From Hypericum androsaemum (taxonomy: Eukaryota > Streptophyta > Magnoliopsida > Malpighiales > Hypericaceae), in assembly GCA_963995505.1 (NCBI GenBank), contig OZ023196.1:10413106-10477105 (forward strand): a DNA stretch of 64,000 nt. The letters run 5' to 3'. Below the pieces are notes generated by a model. It made no database searches, was not told the DNA's origin, and saw only the letters and a program-made list of their open reading frames with translations. Numbering within the stretch: the first letter of the stretch is position 1; every line of letters starts with the position of its first letter. A program made the translations under genes and the position numbers. Positions 11,545-22,750 of the stretch are shown here, piece after piece.

Positions 11545-12290
11545 TGTTGGGTTTGGAGCCCGAGAAGCAGTTTGGGACGTGATTGGATTAATTTAGTGCT
11601 CGGGGACACTCGAGGATCATTCAAATCAATGGACGAGTGGTGGTGTTCGATCGGCCTCGAGAGGCTTATTGATTTAGTGCCGTAACAGGTCACCTGAGAT
11701 GGTACGTGTTGTACGAAGATGAAGCGGGGAGCGAGAACTGTTGAAGAGCTGGCGGGCGCCAGCCAACTAGCGGCCGCTAGTTGGGACTTGCGGTCGCAAG
11801 TCAACTAGCGACCGCTAATGAAGAGTCATAAAAGCTGCTGTGCGAGGCCACTAGCGATCGCCAGTTGATTGGCGGTCGGTAGTCCGGCCGGGAAAAATTG
11901 CTGAACTTCAGACAAGTTTGCCCCTGCATGTTGCTTTTGCTTCCTAGGGTTGTTGGCTCTATATATATCCCTTGTAACTCATTTGTAACCCTTAAGAACA
12001 AGAATAGAAGAGAGAGTGTGTGGCTTGGTAGAGAAGAGAAAACCCTAGGTGAGTGTGGGTGCCAAAATGTGGCTTTTTCTTGTAAAGAGCAAGTGAAGCT
12101 TAAAAGCATAGTAAACTCTCTCTTGGCTTAGTACGCCCAAAGACGTAGATCGTTGTGGATCAAACCTGGTAACCAAACATCTTGTCTCTTATGCTTTTCC
12201 TTTGGTTTCTTGTGAGTTCGTGCTTCTCGTTGTGATTGTGGTTCGCTTGTGTGTTGTGGGTATTACTTGGGTCCACTCTGGTTCCCAACA
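11545..12290 (+). mobile_element. 5' LTR of a Tnt1-like Copia element
   Basis: The 746-bp LTR starts tgttgggtttggagccc and ends ggttcccaaca (TG...CA). A TATA-like ctatatatatccc lies near 11960, followed by a probable R/U5 region. A run of abutting palindromes lies at 11749-11819. The base string tctcg (11540-11544) before it is the likely target site. Another LTR of this family is at 16679-17376. Confidence 0.9.
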
Positions 12291-12292
12291 AT

Positions 12293-12304
12293 TGGTATCA
12301 GAGC
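12293..12304 (+). other. Primer-binding site, initiator-Met tRNA type
   Basis: tggtatcagagc lies two bases after the 5' LTR, the usual PBS of plant Copia elements. It fixes the plus-strand orientation of this element. Confidence 0.9.
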
Positions 12305-12332
12305 TCGGGTTTAGAGCGTGGTGGGAGCGGCC

Positions 12333-15300
12333 ATGATGGGTGAAGTGAAATCACCGGTAGAGAAGTTCGACGGCATGGATTTTTCTTTTTGGAAGATGCA
12401 AATCGAAGACTACTTATACGGGAAGGATTTGCACTTGCCATTGGGTGAAAAGAAGTCGAAAGCTATGAAGGAAGAGTGGAAGCTCCTAGACCGCAAGGCC
12501 ATGAGTGTAGTACGCCTTTCATTGTCTAAGAATGTGGCTTTACACACCGTGAAGGAGAAGACCACGAAGGTCATGCTAAAGACGATATCCGATATGTATG
12601 AGAAACCCTCGGCGGCCAACAAGGTTCATTTGATGAGAAAGCTTTTTAACCTTAGGATGGCAGAGGGGGCGATGGTGGCCAAGCATCTCAATGATTTCAA
12701 CATGACGCTCTCTCAATTGAGTGCGGTAAAGATTGACTTTGATGATGAGGTAAAAGCTCTAATCTTACTTAGTTCCTTTCCCGATAGTTGGAGTGGCATA
12801 GTCACAGCGGTGAGTGCCTCGGCGGGGAAGGTAACGCTCAAGCTTGATGAGGTGAGGGACTTGATAATGAGTGAAGAGATTAGAAGGAAGGAGTCCGGTG
12901 TAGCCTTGGGAGCAGCGTTGAGCACGGGTAGTATGGGAAGATCCGATTCTAACTCAAAAGGGAAGAAAGAGCGGAGGAGATCCAAGTCCAAGATGAAGGG
13001 TGAGTCGAAGAAGGATAGGAGTTCCGTTCAATGTTGGAATTGCGAGAAGTATGGTCATTTTAGAAACCAATGCACGGCGCCAAAGAAGAAGGATGACAAG
13101 TTGGCTAATGCCACGACAGAAGATCATGGAGAAGGCTTGGTTTTGAGCTTGGGAAGCCCGTTGGAAGCATGGGTATTGGATTCGGGTGCCTCGTTCCACT
13201 CTTATAGTGATAAAAGTATGATGGAGAGGTACATCTCTTGCAACTTGGGAAAAGTCTATCTAGAGGATGATGACGCTTCGGTTGTTGTAGGGAAAGGGGA
13301 TATTAAAATCCACACTCCTAATGGTTCGGTGTTGGTGTTGAAGAGTGTGAGGCACGTTTCGGAGTTGAAGAGGAACTTGCTAAGTGTTGGGCAACTTGAT
13401 GACGAAGGTTACGCAGTAACTTTTGGATGCAAGACTTGGAAGATAACCAAGGGAACATTGGTGGTTGCTCGAGGTGAGAAGGAAGGGACATTGTACACAA
13501 CAAGGAATACCAATAGCATCAATCTAGTGGGAGCTACGAATGATGCGGGCTTGTGGCATAGTCGCCTAGGCCATGTGAGTGAGAAGGGGATGCGGCTGCT
13601 ACACTCGAAGGGGAAGCTACCGGGCCTCAAGACCGTGGGTGTAGGTCTTTGTAAGGATTGTGTTTTTGGGAAGTAAAAGAGAGTGAGTTTCTCGAGAGAA
13701 GGCAAGCCCCCGAAGGAGGAGAAGCTCGAGTTGGTTCATAGTGACTTGTAGGGACCGGCACCGGTGGCATCTTTAGGTAGTTCTTTGTACTACATAATCT
13801 TCATCGATGATTCTACAAGGAAGTTGTGGGTCCACTTCTTGAAACATAAGTATGAAGCCTTTGATGCCTTCAAGAAGTGGAGAGCCCTTGTAGAGAATGA
13901 GTCGAGTTTGAAGGTGAAGTGCTTGAGATCCGATAATGGCGGAGAGTACGAGCTTCAAGAGTTCAAGGAGTACTGTACGGCGAATGGAATTCGCATGGAG
14001 AAGACAGTAGCTGGAACTCCTCAAGAAAATGGCATCGCGGAGAGGATGAACATGACAATCAACGAGAGAGCTAGGGCTATGAAGTTGAAGTGTGGCTTAC
14101 CAAAGATGTTTTGGACATATGCTGTGTACACCGTGGCTTTCTTGATCAATAAAGGACCATCAAGCCCTTTGGAGAACAGGATACTGGAGGAGGCTTGGTG
14201 TGGCAAGGAGATTGATCTAACCTACCTTCGGGTGTTTGGTTGTGTTGTCTATGTTCATGTAAATGCAGGTGAAAGAAGCAAGCTAGATGCCAAGTCCAAG
14301 AAGTGCACGTTCTTTGGATATAGAGGAGATAATTTCAGTTTCAGACTATGGGATGAAAAGAACCGCAAGGTTGTGAGAAGCTGGGATGTCATATTCAATG
14401 AGAAGGTGTTGTACAAGGACATAGGGAGTGTACCCGATGAGGTGGGTTCTAGCAGTGAGGTGATCGAATTAGACATCTCAAACTCGAGTGGGAGCAAGAA
14501 GGTACAAGGTGGCCAAGAGGCCGAGGAGGAAGCGGGACCAAGTTCTCCACTGCCAGTGGTTCCGGTGAGGAGGTCCACTAGACAACGTGGATCTCCAGAT
14601 AGATATTTGCCAGCTAATTTTTACATCCTCCTCACGGATGGAGGAGAGCCCGAGGAGTTCACAGAAGTCCGAGAGAGCGGACAAGAGGACAAGTGGAGAC
14701 TTGCAATGGACGATGAGATGGAATCATTATGGAGTAACATGACATGGGAACTTGTCCGACTCCCAGAAGGCAAGAAGGCACTGCAGAACAAATGGGTGTA
14801 CATGATTAAGTATGAGGCAGACGGCTCTGAACGTCATAAGGCAAGGCTCGTGGTAAAAGGGTTTCAGCAGAAGTATGGTATAGACTATACCGATGTCTTC
14901 ACTCCCGTGGTGAAGCTTACCACCATTCGTATGGTACTGAGCTTGGTTGCTTCGGAGAGCTTGATGCTAGAGCAAATGGACGTGAAGACTGCATTCCTCC
15001 ATGGAGATCTTGATGAAGAGATTTACATGGTTCAACCCGAGGGGTACTTGTCGGGACATGATAGGGAGCTTGTGTGCAGACTAAAGAAGAGTTTGTATGG
15101 GCTGAAACAGGCCCTGAGACAGTGGTACAAAAAGTTTGATGGGTTCATGCACGAGATTGAGTTCGTGTAGTGTGAAGCGGATCACTGTTGCTAATACAAA
15201 GAGCTTTGATAGAAGCTACATCATCCTCCTGCTGTATGTTGATGATATGTTGATAGCAGGATCAAGTGCTTGCGAGGTGAGCAGGGTGAAGAAGCAGCTA

Positions 15301-16200
15301 TCCGAGAGATTTGCCATGAAGGACTTGAGGAGAGGCTAAGCAAATTCTTGGGATGAGGATTGAGAGGAACAAGGCAGAGGGTAAGCTGTTTCTCTCACAA
15401 GCCGAGTACATTAAGAAGGTGTTGAAGAGGTTCAACATGAAAAAGTCGAACCCCAAGTTGACTCCTTTAGGTGGGCACTTTAAGTTGTCCAAGAAGGATT
15501 AGCGTAAGAGTGAGGCGGAGAAGGCTCAAATGGAGAAGACTCCCTATGCATCAGCAGTGGGTAGCTTGATGTATGCTATGGTTTGCACGAGGCCAGACAT
15601 AGCACATGCGGTGGGAGTAGTGAGTAAGTTCATGAGCAATCCGGGTGAGCAACATTGGATCGCAGTGAAATGGATCCTTGGCTATTTGAGAGGTACTACT
15701 GAGAAGTGCCTTTGTTTTGAAGGAAAAAATGTGAAGCTCCTAGGTTATTGTGATGTAGACTTGGGGTCCAATGACTATGATGAGAAGAGGAGCACAACTG
15801 GTTATGTCTTTACGCTGGGAGGGACAACGATATCTTGGCCTCAAGGTTACAGAAGGTGGTAGCTTTGTCAACTACGGAAAGTGAGTACGTGGCAGTGATG
15901 GAAGCGAGCAAAGAGATGGTGTGCTTGCAAAGCTTCTTGGGAGAATTGGGGAAGGAGTATAGTGAAAGTGTGCTCTATAGTGATAGCCAAAGTGTGATAC
16001 ATTTGGCAAAGAATCCCGCCTTCCACTCAAGAACGAAGCAGATTGAGTTGAAGTACCACTACATTCGTGACCTTTTGGAGAGAGAGATTTTGAGGCTTGA
16101 AAAGATTGAAAGGAAAGTGAATCCCTCGGACATGTTGACCAAGGTGGTTATCTTGGAGAAGCTGAGACTAAACATGGCCTCAGCGGGTCTAGTGAACTAG
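12333..16200 (+). pseudogene. Copia gag-pol polyprotein, decayed
   Basis: Domains in Copia order: gag (from ATG 12333, KFDGMDFSFWKMQIEDYL); zinc knuckle CWNCEKYGHFRNQC; aspartic protease motif WVLDSGASFHSYSD; GAG-pre-integrase LWHSRLGHVSEKGM; integrase core with RSDNGGEYELQEF and TPQENGIAERMN; reverse transcriptase with MDVKTAFLHGDLDEEIYM and LYVDDMLIAG; RNase H with SDSQSVIHLAKNPAFHSRTK. The frame is broken by TAA at 13674, TAG at 13749, a stop with a frameshift near 15168-15195, a frameshift near 15335, a stop at about 15500 and a 1-nt deletion near 15838. An alternative upstream GTG start at 12318 is less likely than the ATG pair. The element cannot encode its own machinery. Confidence 0.92.
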
Positions 16201-16294
16201 AGAAGAGACCCGGCGTACCAAGAGGAGAAGGAGTGAAGAGGGGATCATCAAATGAAGGGTGACAAGAGTTGAGCTCAGTCTCCAGGTGGGAGAT

Positions 16295-16410
16295 TGTTGG
16301 GTTTGGAGCCTGAGAAGCAGTTCGAGACTTGATTAGATTGATTTAGTGCTCGGGGATGCTCGAGGATCATTCAGATCAAGGGATGAGTAGTTGTGTTCGA
16401 TCAGCCTCGA
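16295..16410 (+). mobile_element. Truncated 3' LTR of the Copia element
   Basis: After a polypurine tract (aggtgggagat) the sequence tgttgggtttggagcctgag begins at 16295 and follows the 5' LTR to about cctcgagaggc. Homology then stops. After about 35 bp of other sequence the minisatellite resumes. Some 600 bp of the LTR are missing. Confidence 0.8.
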
Positions 16411-16446
16411 GAGGCGTAACACTAGTGCACTCATTATGGGATCGAC

Positions 16447-16678
16447 CCCCTAACCTCAAACCCCCGTACCCTCGAACCCTCGTCCTCGAACAGTGTACCA
16501 CCGGACCCCCTGATCGCGGACCACCGGACCATTGAACCACCGGATCCTCGAACCCCAGACCACCGGACCACTAGACCTCTGGACCCTGAACTATCGGACC
16601 CCCAGATCACCGAACCCCGGACCAAACCACTGGACCACCGAACCACGGACCCCAGACCACTAAACTCCCAGACTCTCG
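16447..16678 (+). repeat. Degenerate GGACC minisatellite, block 2, copy of the end of block 1
   Basis: The order of variants follows the end of block 1 (about 11305-11544): cgtaccctcgaaccctcg, tagacctctgga, and finally aactcccagactctcg directly before an LTR. It is a duplicated copy rather than independent repeat DNA. Confidence 0.8.
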
Positions 16679-17376
16679 TGTTGGGTTTGGAGCCTGAGAA
16701 GCGATTCGGGACTTGATTGGATTGATTTAGTGCTTGGGGATGCTCGAGGATTATTCGGATCAAAGGACAAGTGGTGGTGTTCGATTGGCCTCGAGAGGTG
16801 ATTACCCGAGATGGTACAGATCGTGCAAAGATGAAGCAGGGAGCGAGAACTGTTGAAGAGCTGGCGGGCGCCAGCCAACTAGCGGCCGCTAGTTGGGACT
16901 TGCGGTCGTAAGTCAACTAGCGACCGCTAGTGAACAATCACCAAAACTACTATTCGAGGCCACTTACGATCGCCAGTTGATTGGCGGTCGCTAGTCTGGC
17001 TGAGAAAAATTGCTGAACTTCGGACAAGTTTGCCTCTGCGTGTTGCTTTTGCTTCCTAGGGTTGTTAGCTCTATATATATCCCTTGTAACTCATTTGTAA
17101 CCCCTAAGAACAAGAATAGAAGAGAGAGAGAATGGCTTGGTAGAGAAGAGAAAACATTAGGTGAGTGTGGGTGCCAAAGTGAAGCTCAAAAGTATAGTGA
17201 ACTTTCTCCTGGCTTGGTACGCCCCCGGACGTAGATCGTTGTGGATCGAACCGGATAACCAAACATCTTATCTCTTGTGCTTTTCCTTTAGTTTCTTGTG
17301 AGTTCGTGCTTCTCGTTGTGATTGTGGTTCGCTTGTGTGTTGTGGGTATTGCTTGGGTCCACTCCGGTTCTTAACA
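16679..17376 (+). mobile_element. Solo-type LTR of the same Copia family
   Basis: 698 bp from tgttgggtttggagcctg to ggttcttaaca, aligned throughout with the 5' LTR at 11545-12290. It lacks two short stretches present there. It is flanked by tctcg (16674-16678) and cctcg (17377-17381), a 4-of-5 match fitting a decayed 5-bp target duplication. No internal coding sequence or PBS follows, so it looks like a solo LTR. Confidence 0.85.
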
Positions 17377-17992
17377 CCTCGGACGCGGACCACTGGACCC
17401 CAGACCCCAGACCATGGACCACTGAACAACGGACCCTCGGACATTAGACCACGGACCCCAGGACACTAGACCACAGACCCATAGACCCCAGACCACCGGA
17501 CCATCGGACCTCCAGACTTTGGACCACCGAACCACGGACCCCGAACCACCTGACCTCCGCACCTTCAAACCACTGGACCACGGACCTCCGGACTTTAGGA
17601 CCCCCAGACAATCGAACCACCGAACTCTTAGACCTCCGAATCGCGGACCACAGGACCTCGGACCACCAAATCACGGACCCCAGAACTGCGGACCTTCTGA
17701 CTCCCAGACTGCAGGCCACCAGACTCTGGACCATTGGACCACCGAACCACGGACCCCAGGACCGCGGACTACCTGACCCCAGACCACTGGACTCTCGGAC
17801 CACCAGTAGTCGGACCCCCGAACCCCCGGCTGCCTGACCCTGGACCACCGGACCCCCGGGCCACCGGAATCCCAGGACCCCCAGACCACCCGACCCCCGG
17901 ACGCGGACCCCTTGACCCTAGATCCCTAACCCTGAACCCCAACTCCGGACCCTAGACCTCCAGACCTCTGACCGCGGACCTCAGACCCCGAG
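17377..17992 (+). repeat. Degenerate GGACC minisatellite, block 3
   Basis: Continues the same gaccaccggaccatcgg-type variants on the right side of the solo LTR and stops before ttgttctatttttattt. Together with blocks 1 and 2 it is interpreted as one array split by LTR insertion and duplication. Confidence 0.85.
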
Positions 17993-18073
17993 CCTTGTTC
18001 TATTTTTATTTTTGTACAGCTTAAAAAAGAAAGTCAATGAACGATATGTTTTGCAGATTTTGAAGTAGAATGG

Positions 18074-18102
18074 CACTCGCATCGCGCGTGAGTATTTACT
18101 AG
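18074..18102 (+). other. Helitron 3' terminus (hairpin plus CTAG)
   Basis: Stem CACTCGC/GCGCGTG with one mismatch and a 3-nt loop, 8-nt spacer, then CTAG followed by T. Plant Helitrons usually show a GCGC-ATC-GCGC-like hairpin about 10 nt before CTRR, and this matches. Confidence 0.7.
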
Positions 18103-18325
18103 TAAAGGATAATTATAAGAATAAATTACACCAACTTTTTTAAAAGGTTATTTTTACTCTCTTATAAACTCAGGTGATGATAAAAAAATATATCGGATGA
18201 TGGTGCGTATCCTAATTTTCATCCGAGATGCATCAAATCACAATAAGACGAGATTGATAAATTTATAAATTTTGACTTGGAGCTATTTGCGCCATTAAAC
18301 CAAACGATCAATTAAAAGACAATTA

Positions 18326-18960
18326 TGTTGGAAAATCTGGGTTGGAGGATGAAAGAATAAGATAGTCTTGCTCCGACTTCAAGAATCTTGTAAAAATTCT
18401 TTTAAATAAATACTTCGAGCTTCCGGATAAATCCGTGAGCACAACGGCACTATGAATTTTTGTCGTCAGGATACAATGAAGCCTCTACACCATCGTCGAG
18501 ATCAAGGATTGTACTACCTTGACCCGACCAAGAACGTACTATGAGAAAAATCTGATGATGCTTAGAGAGAAAAATGAGTAGGATTGCTTAAAAGTTTGAT
18601 TCTTTTAGGCGAAACATGTGCCACTATATATAGAAGATTGACACCACAAAATGTGCCTCTACATCACCAAAGAGGTTCCTGCCATAAGGTTCAATGGTGG
18701 CTGATGGATTTGTACACATCCTTTGAGTTTAAACTCAAGGGACATAATTTTTTGAATCTATCCGGGCAGACTTGCTGGTGGCCGCAAGTCACAAGGACCA
18801 GAAGCTCTTGGAAATTAATTTCTGGTGGATACCAATCAACTGGCATCCGCAAGTTCCTGGTTCAAAGTTCTCGGACCAAAAATATTGACAGTCGCCAGCT
18901 CTGTCGAACTCAAACAACAGGTCGATCCCAATTTTAAATTGAGGCTACGCCCCCGGGACC
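18326..18960 (-). mobile_element. Probable LTR of a Copia-like element, minus orientation, outer end not fixed
   Basis: Read on the minus strand, a TATA box (ctatatatagtgg, plus coordinates 18624-18634) is followed by some 300 bp ending in ttttccaaca at 18326, like an LTR U3-R-U5. The upstream U3-like part has short inverted motifs (acttgcgg..gc, gacttgcggcc) that recall those in the Copia LTR at 11749-11802. No PBS or coding region follows, so it may be a solo LTR. The end near 18960 is a guess. Confidence 0.45.
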
Positions 18961-21250
18961 CCCTTTGATAGCGACTTTGAAAATATCCAGCAAATTATGC
19001 CTAAAATGAATGATATTTGAGCAAACTAGAGAGAGGCGAGTAGTCCTACACGATTAAGATGTCGCCGCCACAATCTTCGTTGGGCATCCCATAGGAACAT
19101 TTCCCACTATTTGGAGATTCTAATGTTTCCATTTCTTACCAAAGAGCATTAGGTCACTTGATTTGTATAATTAAGAACGGTATCCAATTACATCAAAACC
19201 CGTGGACGTGAAATTTTACGAATACAAATGACACTATTGATAGAACAATATCTTAAATAAGGTCCAAGCTCAACTCTAAACAAAAGTCGGTCACTTACAT
19301 GCGGCTAAGAATATGGACAGTGCTTCGTCCACTACACCTAAAAAGTACTGTTCCAACTTCATCATGAGTACAGGAAATCAGACAATGAAACCCGAGGACA
19401 ACTAGGAAGGAACATACCCACGTGTACATGAGCAAGCACACGACATCCATCCATATACATATTCATATGGACTGCATTTAGACGGACACAAGATTTGTTT
19501 TGTTTGGATCTCACCGTATTAATTGTTTTTGGTCGAATAGAATAATTTAGGCTGTGTTCCGGCACGACAATTAAAAAATAATAAAATTTTCTCAATCAAT
19601 TTTTCAAACAGTGGCATTTCAAATTTCAAATTAGAACTTTCTGATTATTATAATAATATAATTTTAATTGATATAAGCTTCGTCCAACAAATCGGGAGAA
19701 GATTTAATAAAATTTTTTGGGAATGATTCATTCTTTCTCAAAAGTAGCATACAAGGGGTTGGATTGGATACGGAATGTCCGCATTCCGAACCGTTCGGAA
19801 TAAAGACACGCGAGATTTTTTTTTGCAAAAATGCTAAAATACGGGGACTAAAATAAAAAAAGCCACTCGCAAACACAGGCCGAAAACAAATATCATTATC
19901 ACATAACTGTGCATGCTAGTATCGTAACCGGGGCATACAAGTATCGTAAACGGGACATGTCAGTGAGACTTTTTTGTAAAAATGTTAAAATATGGGGATC
20001 AAAATAAAAAAAGCCATGCTTGCCAGAATCATAAACGGGACATGTCGTTGTCACAAAAATAAATGTCATTATTACATAACTGCACATGCCAGTGCGATCC
20101 CTCCTTCACTCCAAACTGTTCGGAATCATTTTCTTCACTCTGTACCCAATCTAAAGCCAGCATACAACTCTCCGTTGTATTATGCTGTCTGAGCCATACG
20201 ACAGGAAGAACTTGTGTAATTTAAAACCTGAGATTCTGACGATCGGCAATGCAATTGTGCTTGGAAAATGGAGATTCCTAAAACTCTCAAATCATTATCC
20301 GAACAGAATGCAAATGCGTAGCCTGTTTTCCAATGATTCCAAGGAGATTGATTGGAAAGCTGGAAACCATATTTCTTTTGGAAGGATGGAAACGTTGCTA
20401 TTTATACCAAGTTTTTTAGAAGGTGGTCTGGTAGGCTTTGTATTAATAATAGAATTCGGAATCCATGGTGGAATTTAAGAGCCTGATTACAATAAGAAAT
20501 ATTCTTATATATTTCACGACTAAAAGATGAAGTTGTACTTTTTCTTTTTTCAAAAGACGCAGCTGTACAATCAAGAGATAGCTTGTCTTGAGATAAATAT
20601 CATCTTCTAAAGTCAAATTAACCTCCACGCTAAAGATAGTACCTGCCAAAATGTGACTAACCAAAAAACTGGTGAGCGTAATGTTAGCTAACAATATCTA
20701 TAACAGCTAGAGATAACAACCTTTTTAGAATGGATTCATCCAAGGCATATTTAAAAAAAGTAAACTTTTCTACATTCGTAGAAAATTGCGGTAATCTCTT
20801 TACAAATTTCTAAAAACTCAATTTAATCACTTTCAATATATACCGCCAAATATAGTAGAATTATAAATATTTATTCTCGAAAATTAAATTCTTTCCACTG
20901 CTAGAAAAAAAGGGAACCATATGTAAGAAGGTAATCAAAGACGATAGGAAGAAAGAGAAAATAAAATATTTATAATTTCCGTCGGAATATTATATAATCG
21001 TATTCTCTACATATACACATGCAAGAACGTATGCGGAACACCCTTCTTCTAACTAATTCCAAACAACTAGTTGAAAGCTCGCTTAGTTGCGAAAGGAGAG
21101 TCGGGTCATAGGAGAATCCGGTAATCCAGGTACAACTGATGTGGTATTGTAACATATGTAATAGCGATTGATTCTAAAATAAAAAGCTAACTGCTAACCA
21201 CTATTATGATCTTGCAATTATCACATATAAATTACCATTAAATTAATTAA
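18961..21250. other. Intergenic DNA with a diverged tandem duplication
   Basis: No supported gene. A phrase of about 50 bp (gcaaaaatgctaaaatacgggga..aaaataaaaaaagcca) at about 19815 recurs near 19975. The following atcattatcacataactgtgcatg recurs near 20065. This is an old duplication of about 160-190 bp. A 98-codon frame at 20182-20478 has no recognisable domain and is not called. Confidence 0.5.
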
Positions 21251-21553
21251 TCACCGGGGGTCACCATAATCCCGCCAGCAAATTAACATAGTGATGCACC
21301 GCCGGATAATGTAGAACTTGGCTCTCTGCTCCGCCGCCACCTTGCCGCACCTCCGGTTGAACGACCGGCACGGGTCCCGAACGTGCCGGTTACAGAAGCT
21401 TTTCTTGTCTGATGCCTCCATGGAAGTGTCCCTAGACTTTTCTTTCCCGTTGCTAATCGTAGAAACACCTACTCTCTTGGGTCTCCCTCTTTTGCTCTCC
21501 ATTTTAGCTGAATGGAAAGGGTACAAGCTTAAAGGCAATGTTGCTCTCTTCAT
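21251..21553 (-). CDS. DVL/ROTUNDIFOLIA-like small polypeptide, 100 aa
   Basis: Single-exon frame ending in the DVL/RTFL domain: residues 65-97 include [29 protein letters not shown]. This plant-only family of small, mostly plasma-membrane-associated polypeptides restrains polar cell proliferation and alters organ shape when overexpressed. The N-terminal part is basic and serine-rich ([14 protein letters not shown]), variable as usual in the family. The first ATG is used here; Met18 (MESKRGRP) is an alternative start. Length is within the family range. A TATA box lies about 90 bp upstream at 21641-21649. No signal peptide is seen. No frame damage. Confidence 0.88.
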   Translation of the reverse strand: MKRATLPLSLYPFHSAKMESKRGRPKRVGVSTISNGKEKSRDTSMEASDKKSFCNRHVRDPCRSFNRRCGKVAAEQRAKFYIIRRCITMLICWRDYGDPR

Positions 21554-21640
21554 CTCATCCTTGTTTGGCCGTAAACAATTAAGAATATGGGAGGGGAGAT
21601 GGGTTTGATTGGTAGTGGAAGAAAAATGGATTTGGACTCC

Positions 21641-21649
21641 ATATATATA
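21641..21649 (-). promoter_or_regulatory. TATA box of the DVL-like gene
   Basis: The minus strand reads gtatatatat about 90 bp before the start codon, leaving about 60 nt of 5' UTR for a normal TATA-to-start spacing. Confidence 0.6.
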
Positions 21650-21653
21650 CGTA

Positions 21654-22615
21654 TGATTATCAATAAGTACTTAGATTAATTGTCGATAGAATTGTTCTAG
21701 CTTAGCTAAATTTTTTCGAGTTTGAACTTTTGAGGACACAACGGTATTAAACACTTGTTGAGTTATCATCTTTTAAAAGTTATATTCTATTTGAATCTGA
21801 ATTAGTCGGTTCACTATGTGTCCAGATACCAAATGATATAAAAAATATATATGCATGATTTGATTCGTAAGGTTGGGCCCATGAGTGGATATAGATTACC
21901 AGATTTAGGTGCTCTTTCAAAGTCAATAGCCCAACCTTTGTCCCCACAGGATCTTGCAATTTTCTCCTCTTCTTTTGGAATAAGTTCATATGATAATTAA
22001 AGTTAAGTACTTGGACGTGTGTATAGGAATCTTGTGGACGACCACGAATTATGGGAGAAATTATTCTGCATGTACTTTGCCTAGTTTTCATAGGGTTACA
22101 AGCATTTAATTTGTGTATGTTTGGTAGCAGGCAACAGATAATGGATGACGAATAATAAAGCAGATAATAATACATAAACGGGTTTAATCTACTTTAGTCC
22201 TCTCTGTTACTTTAAACATCCGCATAATGTTCTGAGTTACGGAAAACTCGAAAAAGCATCTCCGAATTCGGAGATGTTGCTTGGTGTTCTTGAGGTTGAA
22301 ATATATATACTCACACGGGATCTAACATTGTCATCCGAAGAAGTCTCCCAGGGCTAAGTCCGTGGCATTTTGGTTGCTTAAGAATGATTACGAAGAAGGG
22401 GGTTGAGAAGAGAAGATAGACTTAGCAAAGATAAAAAATAGAGGCCAGAAAAGTAAGAAATAAGAGTGAAAGGAGAAACAAATTAGAGAATAGTGAGAAG
22501 AGAAAATAACATTGATAAGAAAGCAAAAATATTATTAGAGGACAGGATAATACAGAAATACATTGTAACCATGTGTGAACGGTAGGAAATCATAAGCCTT
22601 CAAACTTTGTATGAT
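21654..22615. other. Intergenic DNA, no gene recognised
   Basis: AT-rich sequence. A 131-codon minus-strand frame at 21780-22175 is rich in Tyr, Ser, Ile and Asn with no domain, and is taken as chance. The purine-rich stretch 22370-22520 has no repeat unit. Confidence 0.5.
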
Positions 22616-22632
22616 AGTTAAAACCCAAAATG

Positions 22633-22733
22633 CCAAAGGCTTATAGCCCAATGGCACAAGGCGTTGTAAATATCTACGAGGTCCAAAGTTCGAACTTTGG
22701 CAGTGTCATGGTGAAATAATTTACCTTAAAAAA
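22633..22733 (+). mobile_element. tRNA-derived SINE, about 100 bp
   Basis: Pol III box-A-like tagcccaatggcacaag (from about 22645) and box-B-like aagttcgaact (from about 22686) are spaced as in tRNA genes, and the unit ends ttaccttaaaaaaa. Exact 17-bp copies of agttaaaacccaaaatg flank it (22616-22632 and 22734-22750). This is a complete short plant SINE, possibly Au-like, moved by a LINE enzyme. Confidence 0.9.
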
Positions 22734-22750
22734 AGTTAAAACCCAAAATG

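Larger units (their letters stand above)
10798..18102 (+). mobile_element. Probable Helitron carrying minisatellite and nested LTR elements
   Basis: The right end is well formed: a GC-rich hairpin (CACTCGC/GCGCGTG, 18074-18090, loop atc), an 8-nt spacer, then CTAG (18099-18102) followed by T. This is the plant Helitron 3' terminus. The left end is less certain. I place it at TC (10798) preceded by A, where tcttattataattatg opens a stretch unlike the flank. No RepHel helicase is encoded, so the element would be non-autonomous. Most of its own DNA is the degenerate GGACC minisatellite, interrupted by a Copia element and a solo LTR. No target duplication is expected, since Helitrons insert between A and T. 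Confidence 0.55.

Noticed and set aside
10809..11804. Long open frames (Trp/Arg/Gly/Ser-rich) over the GGACC minisatellite on the minus strand
   Set aside because: They arise from the T-poor repeat in several frames at once, with no domain or start context.
17371..17955. Open frames on both strands in minisatellite block 3
   Set aside because: Same repeat artefact as block 1.
20182..20478. 98-codon plus-strand frame
   Set aside because: No family recognised and the surrounding DNA looks like old repeats; not enough support.
21780..22175. 131-codon minus-strand frame
   Set aside because: Compositionally biased, no domain, no promoter sign.
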